Shown here: positions 29,666-38,209 of the stretch, piece by piece
Numbering within the stretch: the stretch's first letter is position 1
Layout of the letters: every line of letters begins with the position of its first letter
DNA from: Pseudohalioglobus sediminis
GTDB lineage: Bacteria > Pseudomonadota > Gammaproteobacteria > Pseudomonadales > Halieaceae
Direction: 5' to 3'
Length of the DNA: 64,000 bases
Assembly: GCF_008370495.1 (NCBI RefSeq)
Contig: NZ_VTUX01000009.1
Coordinates: 376 to 64,375 of the forward strand
Notes under the pieces: model-generated
Told to the model about the DNA's origin: nothing
Databases searched by the model: none
Seen by the model: only the letters and a program-made list of their open reading frames with translations
Made by a program: the position numbers and the translations under genes

Positions 29666-30824
29666 CAAGTCCAGCCCATCCCACTGGCTTCTCCTTGGAC
29701 TGCAGGGCCTCTACTGCCTGATAGCCATAGCCCTGCGCCCGTTTACCCGCAAGCCGGACATTCCGCTGGTGATACTTTACGGCCACCAGTTCTCCGGCAA
29801 CCTCAAGGCACTGTACGATCAATGGCTGGCGACCCACCGGAACCGGATGTCGCTGCAGGTGCTGTCGCTGGACCCGGAACATGCCCGGTCGCTGGAGCAG
29901 GATGGCATCCAGGTACTGCGTTGCAACCGCCTCACCGACATGCTGTACCTGGCCCGCTGCAGTGCGATGATCACCGATCACGGGCTGCACCTGATGACCC
30001 CGCTGCTGAGGTTCACAGACATCCGCTTTATCGACGTATGGCATGGCATTCCCTTCAAGGGGTTCGTGCCGGAGGACTTCGCGCTACAACACAGATACGA
30101 TGAAGTGTGGGTCTCTTCCGAGCGACTCGCGCAACTCTACAGGGAGCAGTTTGGCTTTCAGGACTCTCAGTTAAAGTGCCTCGGCTATGCGCGTACTGAC
30201 AGACTTTTCAGAGCCGCCGCTGGCCCACAAAGCCCTGAAGCGGACCTCGCGCTACCGCCTGGCAAATATGCGCTTTACGCCCCGACCTGGCAGCAGGACG
30301 AAAAGGGCCGCGAACTCTTTCCATTCGGAGAATCCGGGGAATCGTTCATTTCAGCGATCGCGGACACCTGTGCAGCTCATGGTGCGACCCTGCTGGTAAG
30401 AAGCCACCTGAATTCAGAGATCAGCCAGTTCTCTCACCCCAACGTGACGTTCTGCTCACAGCGGGACTATCCTGATACCGAAGCGATACTGCTGCAAGCC
30501 GACATCCTTATCTGCGACTGGTCCTCCATCGCATTCGATTACCTGGCACTGCGCCGGCCCATGCTGTTCCTGGACGTACCCCCGCCCTTCAAGAACGGTT
30601 TCTCCCTTGATGGCAGCTATCGCGCGGGGGCAGTTATAACGGGAATGGAATGCCTGCGTGATTCACTGGGCACTTTCGTGGACGATCCCGTCGAGTTCGC
30701 CCGGCGGTACGCCGGTTTGCAGGACCAGACCCTGGCAGAAATCTATCAGAACCAAACCCAGGGCGCGGCAGCCAGGCTGCAGCTTGACCACCTGGCGAGA
30801 CAACTGCAACGCTCTAATCCCTGA
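29655..30824 (+). CDS. CDP-glycerol glycerophosphotransferase family protein
   Basis: A 389-residue enzyme of the TagB/TagF-type family (PF04464), which transfers glycerol-phosphate from CDP-glycerol onto a glycan or polymer. Family landmarks are DVWHGIPFKGFVPEDF, VSSERLAQLY, YAPTWQQDEKG and CDWSSIAFDYLALRRPMLFL. One hydrophobic segment lies near residues 10-27. A CDP-glycerol-forming cytidylyltransferase is encoded immediately downstream on the opposite strand, which supports glycerol-phosphate decoration. The 3' ends of the two genes overlap by 11 bp. Confidence 0.85.
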   Translation: MKIDKSSPSHWLLLGLQGLYCLIAIALRPFTRKPDIPLVILYGHQFSGNLKALYDQWLATHRNRMSLQVLSLDPEHARSLEQDGIQVLRCNRLTDMLYLARCSAMITDHGLHLMTPLLRFTDIRFIDVWHGIPFKGFVPEDFALQHRYDEVWVSSERLAQLYREQFGFQDSQLKCLGYARTDRLFRAAAGPQSPEADLALPPGKYALYAPTWQQDEKGRELFPFGESGESFISAIADTCAAHGATLLVRSHLNSEISQFSHPNVTFCSQRDYPDTEAILLQADILICDWSSIAFDYLALRRPMLFLDVPPPFKNGFSLDGSYRAGAVITGMECLRDSLGTFVDDPVEFARRYAGLQDQTLAEIYQNQTQGAAARLQLDHLARQLQRSNP

Positions 30825-31206
30825 TCTTCTCTATGACTTCCGTCGTTGAAATGGCGGGAGTCCGGGGCAGGTACACAACTTTACACAGGTCTCCGAACTC
30901 GTCGAATTTACCTTGCCAGTCGTCACCCATAACCAGGACATCGGCCTGGTGCTCACGTATATATTGGGGCTTCAACTCCAGCGATTCCTCAAAGAATACG
31001 CCATCGACACATTTCAGCGCTGCCACGATCTCCATTCGCTCATCCTGGTGGTAGACCGGCGGCCGCCCTTTCTTCTGTATATTCAGGTGGTCCGTTGAGA
31101 TACCGACGATCAGGCGCTCGCCGAGCTCACTGGCACGTTGCAGGATCCTGAGGTGCCCGACGTGGAACACGTCGAAGGTACCGAATGTTAAGACTGTTTT
31201 TTTCAT
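30814..31206 (-). CDS. tagD: Glycerol-3-phosphate cytidylyltransferase-type enzyme
   Basis: A 130-residue nucleotidyltransferase that forms CDP-glycerol from CTP and sn-glycerol 3-phosphate in characterised relatives. It has the HxGH motif HVGH (residues 15-18) within FGTFDVFHVGH and the C-terminal RTPAISTTEVI, matching the RTxGISTT signature of TagD. Its length equals that of TagD. CDP-ethanolamine-type relatives share the fold, so the substrate is inferred from both motif and the adjacent glycerophosphotransferase. Confidence 0.85.
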   Translation of the reverse strand: MKKTVLTFGTFDVFHVGHLRILQRASELGERLIVGISTDHLNIQKKGRPPVYHQDERMEIVAALKCVDGVFFEESLELKPQYIREHQADVLVMGDDWQGKFDEFGDLCKVVYLPRTPAISTTEVIEKIRD

Positions 31207-31221
31207 CGTTGCATCACACGG

Positions 31222-32400
31222 CTATTTTTCTATTGCTACTGGCAGTTTCATTGCTCTCAGGTAGCTATCTGTGGCGGTATCGGCGGAAAACTCCATCGCC
31301 CGCTGGACGAGCAGTTCTGGATCCACGCGAAAAACATTGTTGATGCTGTTCATAAGAGCCGTACACAGCCCCTCTGCATCGCCCACTTCCACAAGTTGGC
31401 CATATTTGCCATCTTGCAGAATTTCTCTGGGACCATGCGGGCAATCCGTGGATACCACCTGGGTACCGCACGCCATTGCCTCGACAAGCACATTACCAAG
31501 ACCCTCGTAGTCTGAGGGCAAGGCCACCACGTGGCAACGTCTCATTAGCGCGTAGGGCGATTCAGAGAAACCGAAGAAATGCACATCTCCGCCAAGCCCC
31601 AAACCGGCCACCCTGAGTTCGAGCCGTTCTCTCTCAGCACCTTCTCCCACGAGCAGTAGACGGCACGCTGCCTTCTTCCTGAGCATGGCAAATGCATCGA
31701 TAAGCAGGTCTACTCGTTTCTGTTCATGCAGCCTGCCAAAGAAACCGATGGTGGGCGCACCGTCCTGCTCATAGTGGAGATCACTTTCCCCGGCCGCCAG
31801 CTGCGCGGCAAAAGAGTCCGCTATAACAGGGTTGTAGATCACATTTATGGCAGACAGCGGCAGGTTTAGATATTGATGCAGTTCCAACGCCACCCCCTCT
31901 GAGACGGCGACTAGGCTATCGGCCGATGGATAAAGAGATTTCATCATCGGCCGCAGCAGCCTCTGCTTCAGGCGATTCAGGCGCCCACCCTCATGCACCA
32001 GCTGTGAAATCGCATTATGGGTACTGAGGAGCGTGAAGGTATCAGCTCGGAGAATTTTCTTTGCCAACAGCAACATAATACTCAAGTCCTCGTAAGAGGA
32101 CATTACGTGCGAAGGCTGGCGTTCTCTCAGGTATCCCATAAGCCCCAGGGGAAGACCCAGGCGGCCCTTACTACTGAGCGTGTAGAGCGATACACCGGGA
32201 GGAATTTCGTCTACCAACTCCCCTTTCGCCGCACCCACCACCAGGTCGACCTGGTAGCCGCGCCTCAAAAGACATCGAATGATATTGAAGCGCATCCGCT
32301 GTATGCCAGCGCCGCGTAGCTGGGCCAGTAGTACCGCAATTCTCACGGAATCCGGATGCACACTGGGAGAAGCGCTGGTCGTTTCAGCCCGAGAGATCAT
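31222..32400 (-). CDS. GT4-family glycosyltransferase
   Basis: A 392-residue GT-B glycosyltransferase (start ATG at 32400; an in-frame TTG is four codons upstream). The N-terminal domain starts RIAVLLAQLRGAGIQRMRFN. The C-terminal domain has the GT4 donor-binding pieces GFFGRLHEQKRVDLLIDAF, LLLVGEGAERERLE and PSDYEGLGNVLVEAMACGTQ, including the E-x7-E pattern. It probably adds a sugar to the lipid-linked repeat unit in the cytoplasm. It ends 15 bp before the tagD-type gene, so these two are likely cotranscribed. Confidence 0.9.
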   Translation of the reverse strand: MISRAETTSASPSVHPDSVRIAVLLAQLRGAGIQRMRFNIIRCLLRRGYQVDLVVGAAKGELVDEIPPGVSLYTLSSKGRLGLPLGLMGYLRERQPSHVMSSYEDLSIMLLLAKKILRADTFTLLSTHNAISQLVHEGGRLNRLKQRLLRPMMKSLYPSADSLVAVSEGVALELHQYLNLPLSAINVIYNPVIADSFAAQLAAGESDLHYEQDGAPTIGFFGRLHEQKRVDLLIDAFAMLRKKAACRLLLVGEGAERERLELRVAGLGLGGDVHFFGFSESPYALMRRCHVVALPSDYEGLGNVLVEAMACGTQVVSTDCPHGPREILQDGKYGQLVEVGDAEGLCTALMNSINNVFRVDPELLVQRAMEFSADTATDSYLRAMKLPVAIEK

Positions 32401-32740
32401 TGCTAAATCCAAGTCTTTGCGCGATTAGGAACAAATACAGCTTCTATAAAAAGTGGCTCGCTCACATCCAGACCTGTATCTCGGAAGATAACGTGGCGAA
32501 CCAACTGTTTCGACCCGGCTGTAACAACCAGCCGCTCTTGTTGGCACACAGCATACTACCAAAAACCACTGCATGGCCTTCAGTTTCTTAAAGAATTCGG
32601 ATAAGTTAAACAGCTGTGAAAGCGATGCTGTCTTCACCATCATTGCGAGACCAACGCAGCGACGATTATTCATGGAGCCGGCTTAGTTTGCATAAACCAC
32701 CTACAGAGCGCTGTGAAGTGCCGAACCGGGAACAACTATA
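32401..32740. other. Gene-free divergent region in the polysaccharide cluster
   Basis: About 340 bp separate the GT4 gene (minus) from the GT-A-like gene (plus). An 82-codon minus-strand frame (32425-32673) has no ribosome binding site or recognisable product. No palindrome or convincing -35/-10 pair was seen. Promoters for both flanking transcripts are expected here. Confidence 0.5.
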
Positions 32741-33637
32741 ATGGGCTGGCTCATGTCGTTACAAAACTCGATAGCCAAGTTCCGCGACTTCAGCAATTGG
32801 CAAAAGCTTCATATCACTCTCGGTCGACTCGACACCCTTGAAGGTCTCGCGCTGCGGTCCGAAGAGTCCGGGGTGGCTGAGAAAGTAGTCGAGAAGCCGC
32901 TGACGGTCTCACTTACCACCTATGGCCATCGCATCTACGATGTGCATACCGTGATCGAGAGCATCTTTCAGCAGTCCATGCGAGCCAATCGCGTCATACT
33001 CTGGCTGAGCGAGGATGAATTTTCAGCAGACAGCGTTCCGCTTATTCTCAGGCGCCAGGAAGCACGCGGCCTCGAGATTCGGTTCTGCGAAGATATCAAG
33101 TCATACAAGAAGATTGTTCCTGCGCTCCGGGAAGGTACAGAGGGCGCCATTATCACCATTGATGATGACGTCATTTACCCTGTGGATACTGTCGAACGCC
33201 TTTTCAAGGCCCACTTGCGGCAGCCCAATCGCGTCCACTGCAACAGGGGACACGTGATCAAACTCGACGTTTCCGGAAGTATCCTGCCCTATGCGCAGTG
33301 GGAATACGATACACGCCAGCCGGATGCGTCTGCCCTGATCGTCCCAACAGGTTGTTGCGGAGTCATCTACGGACCGGAATTACTCGACACAGAGGTAACG
33401 GATGCCTCGAAGTTCATGAGTCTTTGCCCGACGGCAGATGATTTATGGCTGAAAGCAATGACGCTTAAGCAGGGTGTCGAGTGCCAACTTGTGCCCTACG
33501 CACGTCCTTACGAAAGCTTCCTGAAAATACCGGACAATGGCGCCAAGGGCTTGTTTGAGATAAATCAGATACAGAATGATGTTCAGTTCGCCAGACTTCT
33601 CGAAAAATACCCTGAACTTGCGGCGGCTATAGTATAG
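32741..33637 (+). CDS. Putative GT-A fold glycosyltransferase
   Basis: A 298-residue soluble protein. From about residue 54 it reads LTVSLTTYGHRIYDVHTVIE, which resembles the nucleotide-binding start of GT2-like enzymes, and it contains a DxD-like metal site in AIITIDDDVIYP. A late PTADDLWLKAM stretch recalls the catalytic-base region. I recognise the general type seen in capsule clusters, not a characterised enzyme. An internal ATG at codon 5 is an alternative start. It stands alone on the plus strand between minus-strand genes, convergent with the sulfotransferase gene 61 bp away. Confidence 0.65.
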   Translation: MGWLMSLQNSIAKFRDFSNWQKLHITLGRLDTLEGLALRSEESGVAEKVVEKPLTVSLTTYGHRIYDVHTVIESIFQQSMRANRVILWLSEDEFSADSVPLILRRQEARGLEIRFCEDIKSYKKIVPALREGTEGAIITIDDDVIYPVDTVERLFKAHLRQPNRVHCNRGHVIKLDVSGSILPYAQWEYDTRQPDASALIVPTGCCGVIYGPELLDTEVTDASKFMSLCPTADDLWLKAMTLKQGVECQLVPYARPYESFLKIPDNGAKGLFEINQIQNDVQFARLLEKYPELAAAIV

Positions 33638-33698
33638 CGCTAGAGGCTGAGCCAGCTTAACCCCTGCGGAGCGGCGACAGGCCGCCATGCTGTTGGCT

Positions 33699-34520
33699 TC
33701 AAGCACCGCGTGCGTACCGAAAAAAACGCATACCTTTCTTACAAATCGCGTCTATTCGTTCAAGATTCCGAGCACCGAAAAAGGCATTCAGGGATACGCT
33801 GTGGTCGCCCTTGGCCTGGTACTGGATATCTGTTTGCTCTGCAATGTCGTGTACCCGATCGAGAGACAACCCGTCAACCAATCTTTCAATTGAACCCACT
33901 TTATCGACCAGGAAGTCTTCATACCGAATGATCTGGAAATCATCGACATTCGACGAAGCAATATCACTGAACAGCTGCCATCGGCTGGCTAAACGGGTGA
34001 CATAGTCATCTCCGCTTATGCCTAGCCAGCCGCTGTCGAGGATAAGACGCCATGTCTCCGAAATATCTTGTAATGCACTGGAATCCACCTCCTCGGGTCG
34101 ACCCGAAAGGTCGAGACGTTGGAGAATACTTCGTATATTTGTTCGTGGATCGCGCACAACAAAGACGAAACGCGCGTCTGAATAGGACGAACGAAGGTCA
34201 TCGAACATCGGCGTGAGGTTAGCTTCCTTAATAATATCCTTGGAAAACTCCACGGCGTTGAGCCTCCTATACTCGGCCAAGCTCATTTGCCTTCCCACCC
34301 GCTGAAAAGCCGGCGCGTGGAAGTCCTTCGCCAAATCGACGGCAACGCTCTTTCCAGTCATCTCACCCAAGAGAGAAGCAATAGCTGATGTCCCCGACTT
34401 TTGATTCCCCAGTATGAATATCGGGCTCGAGCAAGGACGGGCAAAAAAATCGCGAAGCCAACGAGTTCGCTTAGCCACGAGGGCCCTTCTTGGCGCGTTT
34501 TCAGACATCAGGAATCCCAT
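33699..34520 (-). CDS. PAPS-dependent sulfotransferase family protein
   Basis: A 273-residue protein. The 5'-phosphosulfate-binding loop is ILGNQKSGTSAIASLL (about residues 36-51), and the 3'-phosphate-binding region is FVFVVRDPRTNIRSILQRL (about 127-145). These two motifs define the PAPS sulfotransferase fold. It probably sulfates a sugar of the cluster's glycan; cysQ at 22.4 kb would clear the PAP by-product. ATG codons at 34520 and 34508 are both possible starts. Base composition is AT-richer than the flanking housekeeping genes. Confidence 0.78.
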   Translation of the reverse strand: MGFLMSENAPRRALVAKRTRWLRDFFARPCSSPIFILGNQKSGTSAIASLLGEMTGKSVAVDLAKDFHAPAFQRVGRQMSLAEYRRLNAVEFSKDIIKEANLTPMFDDLRSSYSDARFVFVVRDPRTNIRSILQRLDLSGRPEEVDSSALQDISETWRLILDSGWLGISGDDYVTRLASRWQLFSDIASSNVDDFQIIRYEDFLVDKVGSIERLVDGLSLDRVHDIAEQTDIQYQAKGDHSVSLNAFFGARNLERIDAICKKGMRFFRYARGA

Positions 34521-34541
34521 ACCAACGCCCGGTGTTTACCA

Positions 34542-35582
34542 CTAGCAGCGGTACCGGATAGTACGCCAAACATTCCTTGAGGCGAGGAAATATTCCGTTA
34601 ATGCACCCTTCAATGAACCTGTGACATGCTTTGCTCTCCAGTCCGACGTCATCAAGCGCAACAGGCCTTGAGGGTAAATAGATGCGGCCAAATCAATCCC
34701 CTCCAAAAACATCACCTTTTCCTTTTCGTCCATCTCCAAGCTGGAGATTCCACGTGCAACCTTGTGCAATCGATGACCGAACATCACCGTGATCTGTTGC
34801 ATACAGTCTTCGGACAGTTCTGGGTACTGTTCGAGTGTCAGCGCATAGGCACGAAACAATTGAATATAAATGGACAGGCGATCCTGATCTCTAGTTACAC
34901 TGGTCTCATTCCATGCATGCCGGTAAAGAGGTTGATCAACCAAGACCACATGCCTGGCCTTGTTGAAACAGCCAATATTAATAATCGTATCCTCGCTGAT
35001 ATCCTGCCGCCACCTAAACGGTAAGGTTGCGAACTGACGAATCAGCTCTCGGTCATACAATTTATTCCACAACGCATTCGTGCCGAACTGCCCGGAACAA
35101 AATGAGCTGAGAAGCTTCTCACTGTGCGACGTACTACCACCAAATTTTGCTCTGAAATTTTCTTTACCATTGGCGGCCACTTCGACGGCTTCACATATCA
35201 CAATATCAGCGCAACGATCCTTCGCGACACCCTCCAACACTTCGTACATTCGTGGCTCTATGGTGTCGTCTGCGTCGACAAACCCGATGTACGCCCCTCT
35301 TGCTGCCATAACGCCTTCGGCTCGAGCCCGATAAGCTCCAACGTTTTTTTCAAGGGTAATGCGTCGGAAACGAGAATCGCCCACAACTAGATCATTGATG
35401 TTACTCGAAGAACCATCTATCGAGGCGTCATCGACAAGGATGAACTCAATACCTTGAAGAGTCTGATTTTGTAATGATTGAATGCAGGTACGCAAGTAGC
35501 AACCTGGATTATGGAATGGCACTACAACAGAAACACTTATAGAAGTAGTTCCACTTCGCGCTGCTAAAGATCTATCCGTCAA
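34542..35582 (-). CDS. GT2-family glycosyltransferase
   Basis: A 346-residue GT-A enzyme. The N-terminal 120 residues are classic GT2: VSVVVPFHNPGCYLRTCIQS, FILVDDASIDGS, and the metal-binding FVDADD within GAYIGFVDADDTIEP. The C-terminal half is variable and presumably holds acceptor specificity. It overlaps the upstream pyruvyl transferase gene by 11 bp and is followed by the sulfotransferase gene after 21 bp, all in one minus-strand operon beginning at the flippase. Confidence 0.88.
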   Translation of the reverse strand: MTDRSLAARSGTTSISVSVVVPFHNPGCYLRTCIQSLQNQTLQGIEFILVDDASIDGSSSNINDLVVGDSRFRRITLEKNVGAYRARAEGVMAARGAYIGFVDADDTIEPRMYEVLEGVAKDRCADIVICEAVEVAANGKENFRAKFGGSTSHSEKLLSSFCSGQFGTNALWNKLYDRELIRQFATLPFRWRQDISEDTIINIGCFNKARHVVLVDQPLYRHAWNETSVTRDQDRLSIYIQLFRAYALTLEQYPELSEDCMQQITVMFGHRLHKVARGISSLEMDEKEKVMFLEGIDLAASIYPQGLLRLMTSDWRAKHVTGSLKGALTEYFLASRNVWRTIRYRC

Positions 35583-36711
35583 TCAGGCCATCCTCGAGAA
35601 AGTCGAGAGACTGCTCTCTCTGCGCGGCGAGATCGTGCCACACGCTAGTCCAATCTATTGACTCTCGAAAAATTTGCATAACATTCTCAAAGTCACATGG
35701 AACCAGTCTTCGCGCAAGACCTAAACCACCCAGTAAGGAGTCAAATCGCGCCACTCCTCTAACACGATTACCGAAAACCACAAACGGCTTCTGAAAAATT
35801 ATCGCCATGACACAGCCATGGAAGGAATCGGTCATGACATAATCCGCCTCAGCGAAAGACCTTATCCAGGACTCAACACTTGGCATTACAGCCACTTTTT
35901 TTTGGCCAATCTTTTCATAGTGGAGATCCCATATCTTAGAATCTTGACCATCATTTTCTCCAAGCGCCATAGCCACTGAGCGCCAAACTTTCTCTTTTTC
36001 TATATTCCTATCGAGGAAGAATGCGAAAACTTTAACAGTTGACCCACTTGAAATTCGCGTATCAACACTTGCCATCGAAAGATATTGCTCAGGAGCAAGC
36101 AGTAGTGTTGGATCAAGCACACAAGTAGATTCGACGCCTAAAAATTCACGGCTGAGTACAACCGCTGAACTCTCTCTTACTGATATAGCGTCAAAACGTT
36201 TGGCCAAATTTGAACATAGACGTGTCTGCCTTGGGGAGAACTCCCATTTATCAGTACCGAACGAAGCAGCGTAAGCCAGCTTGCGAACAGGCATATCAGC
36301 AGCGAAATCCAAAAAATAGTTGTAGATGTTTGGAGAATACTTCGGCCGCCACGTCTGATCGCTACCAACAACCACGGTATCGAAATCATTATCCAAAAAT
36401 ATTCTCTTAAGTTCAGAAGAAGACCTTACAGGCTCAGTCGTTACAATATTAGCGCCTATAAACTCGAGCGTATTCTTAAAACGCGCAGGATCAGGCCGAT
36501 CCATACCCAAAATATTCTTTATCGATTTTTTGATGGCATAGCCTTTCCAGTTCGATAGCGGAAGGAGATCTGGTTGCCTATCTATTGTCACGACTCGGTG
36601 GCCCCTGCTAACCAGAACTCTTTGCAAAGCGAAAGCCTGAAGCATTCCGCCATAGTTGTGCTTCAAAGGTTGGGTCAGTATTGCAATATTCTGTGACACT
36701 ACGAAATCCAA
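35572..36711 (-). CDS. Polysaccharide pyruvyl transferase family protein
   Basis: A 379-residue protein of the WcaK/CsaB family, which adds pyruvate ketals to sugars. Landmarks: the N-terminal NYGGMLQAFALQRVL, VVVGSDQTWRPKY (the substrate-site GSDQxW), CVLDPTLLL and VMTDSFHGCVMAIIFQKPFV, the last being the strongest family signature. Pyruvylation would add negative charge to the glycan. Base composition is clearly AT-richer than in housekeeping genes of the window. Confidence 0.85.
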   Translation of the reverse strand: MDFVVSQNIAILTQPLKHNYGGMLQAFALQRVLVSRGHRVVTIDRQPDLLPLSNWKGYAIKKSIKNILGMDRPDPARFKNTLEFIGANIVTTEPVRSSSELKRIFLDNDFDTVVVGSDQTWRPKYSPNIYNYFLDFAADMPVRKLAYAASFGTDKWEFSPRQTRLCSNLAKRFDAISVRESSAVVLSREFLGVESTCVLDPTLLLAPEQYLSMASVDTRISSGSTVKVFAFFLDRNIEKEKVWRSVAMALGENDGQDSKIWDLHYEKIGQKKVAVMPSVESWIRSFAEADYVMTDSFHGCVMAIIFQKPFVVFGNRVRGVARFDSLLGGLGLARRLVPCDFENVMQIFRESIDWTSVWHDLAAQREQSLDFLEDGLIDG

Positions 36712-36726
36712 TCCAAGGCATAAACC

Positions 36727-38208
36727 CTAGTCAAACAAGCGATCGCATATTCTATACGCAAGCGTTAAATCTGAAACGCTTTCTACATCAACTAAGTGAC
36801 TTAAGCCGGGAGATATGCAAAACACCGGGTCGCTACCCTTGAGACCGGTATGAGGATATCTCACGCCTTCCAGTTTTTCCGACAGTTCACCATAATGCGG
36901 GTTACATGTAATGAAACTGGGCCGTCTACCCGAAAAATACATCGTATCAGGCTTCTCAATCCTTATATCGGGCATATATTGGCAGTATTTTTCCTCTGCG
37001 AATTTGGCTCTATAAGGGGTAGCAACCATCCCGTACTGTTTCGCCTCCGGCGTCTCATTAAATTTAGAACACAAATCCGCAACAAGCTCCTCCATTGCTG
37101 TGACGCCGTGGACCGGACCTCGAAACCTATCACTATCGTTTATATATATACCGGCAAAGTTACCAGTGTCATAGAATGTTGAAAAAGCGCGAGTGCGGCG
37201 TCTGGAAAAACGTGTGATAGGTCGCCGATGTGACAGCCAAGGCTTTGATAAGCCAAGCCGAGCCATCCAACGATTACCTAACCTGGCCAGCTTATAAGAA
37301 TAGTCATCAATTGCATCCTCCCACGTCCCCATTAACTCAAGAAAATCGTTTTGCTGCAGCCAGATATCGAGATTAACTTCGTGAAGAAACGACGCCGTAC
37401 TGTGGTCTCCTAAGATCATGAAATGATCTGGGTCTAGGGCTTCAAACAGATCTCGTATGCAGTTATCCATGTGTTTGTAGTGCTCAATTAAACTAGCCAG
37501 AGTCGGGGCCAGGTTACGTCTTTCGTCGAATGAACTCGTGCCCTCACGTGAGCCAAGCACATACCGATCTATCTCTGACTTCGCGAGATATTGCAACTCC
37601 GTTGTCATCCTGAAGCAGAAAAAGCCAAATTCAGGCTGGTCTTGCTTGCAAAGGTCTAAATAGGAATCCTTCTGGCAGCTCTGCGCCTTGGTGATCTTAG
37701 TCGCAAATTCTGAAACGGTAGCGCAATTACCCGGCAACCTGATATCCGCAACGTACCCTCGTTCATTCAGGAGCTTAGCGATTTTCTTTGGATAGACCAT
37801 CGACTCAGAAATACCCCCGGATGCCTTCAAGCCGCCGCCACCGCCTGCGACCGCAAACCCGTTCACCGTGGGGGCAGGTGCAGTTGTCGGCACGTTCATA
37901 ATACCAACTGAGTAACCACGCTCATTCAGCAGCTTCCAGATGGGCACCACGCCTCTCTTTGTAGACAAGTCTTTCTGGTTATAGCTTATTGAAAACCGAT
38001 ATGAATGATCACAAAAGGGCATCATATAGAACGCACTTGTAGTACTTGCGTGGTGTCCAGTAAGAATTTCTGCCCAGCCTCTGCTAAGCAAGTCTTCATT
38101 CATGCGTTGTTGCTTACCTTCGCTCAGTAGCTTTTTCGTGAAGGGCATCGGCATTCCCTCCAGAATTTTTGTCGTACCACCATCGATACCAATAACTAGT
38201 AACTTCAT
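36727..38208 (-). CDS. Alkaline-phosphatase-superfamily phosphodiesterase-like protein
   Basis: A 493-residue protein (start MKLLVIGIDGG at 38208, one base after the flippase stop). It shows the superfamily metal-site frame: VIGIDGG at the N terminus, AEILTGHHAST where the nucleophile region normally lies, FMILGDHSTAS (the SDHG-like metal motif) and a late HTGLKGSDPV. The expected nucleophilic Thr/Ser upstream of LTG appears replaced (WAEILTG), so activity is uncertain. No signal peptide is visible, so it would act in the cytoplasm. Transfer or removal of a phospho-group on the glycan precursor is a guess from context. Confidence 0.65.
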   Translation of the reverse strand: MKLLVIGIDGGTTKILEGMPMPFTKKLLSEGKQQRMNEDLLSRGWAEILTGHHASTTSAFYMMPFCDHSYRFSISYNQKDLSTKRGVVPIWKLLNERGYSVGIMNVPTTAPAPTVNGFAVAGGGGGLKASGGISESMVYPKKIAKLLNERGYVADIRLPGNCATVSEFATKITKAQSCQKDSYLDLCKQDQPEFGFFCFRMTTELQYLAKSEIDRYVLGSREGTSSFDERRNLAPTLASLIEHYKHMDNCIRDLFEALDPDHFMILGDHSTASFLHEVNLDIWLQQNDFLELMGTWEDAIDDYSYKLARLGNRWMARLGLSKPWLSHRRPITRFSRRRTRAFSTFYDTGNFAGIYINDSDRFRGPVHGVTAMEELVADLCSKFNETPEAKQYGMVATPYRAKFAEEKYCQYMPDIRIEKPDTMYFSGRRPSFITCNPHYGELSEKLEGVRYPHTGLKGSDPVFCISPGLSHLVDVESVSDLTLAYRICDRLFD

Positions 38209-38209
38209 T

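Noticed and set aside
32425..32673. Possible 82-residue gene on the minus strand in the gap between two glycosyltransferase genes
   Set aside because: No ribosome binding site and no recognisable pattern; kept as a gene-free region.
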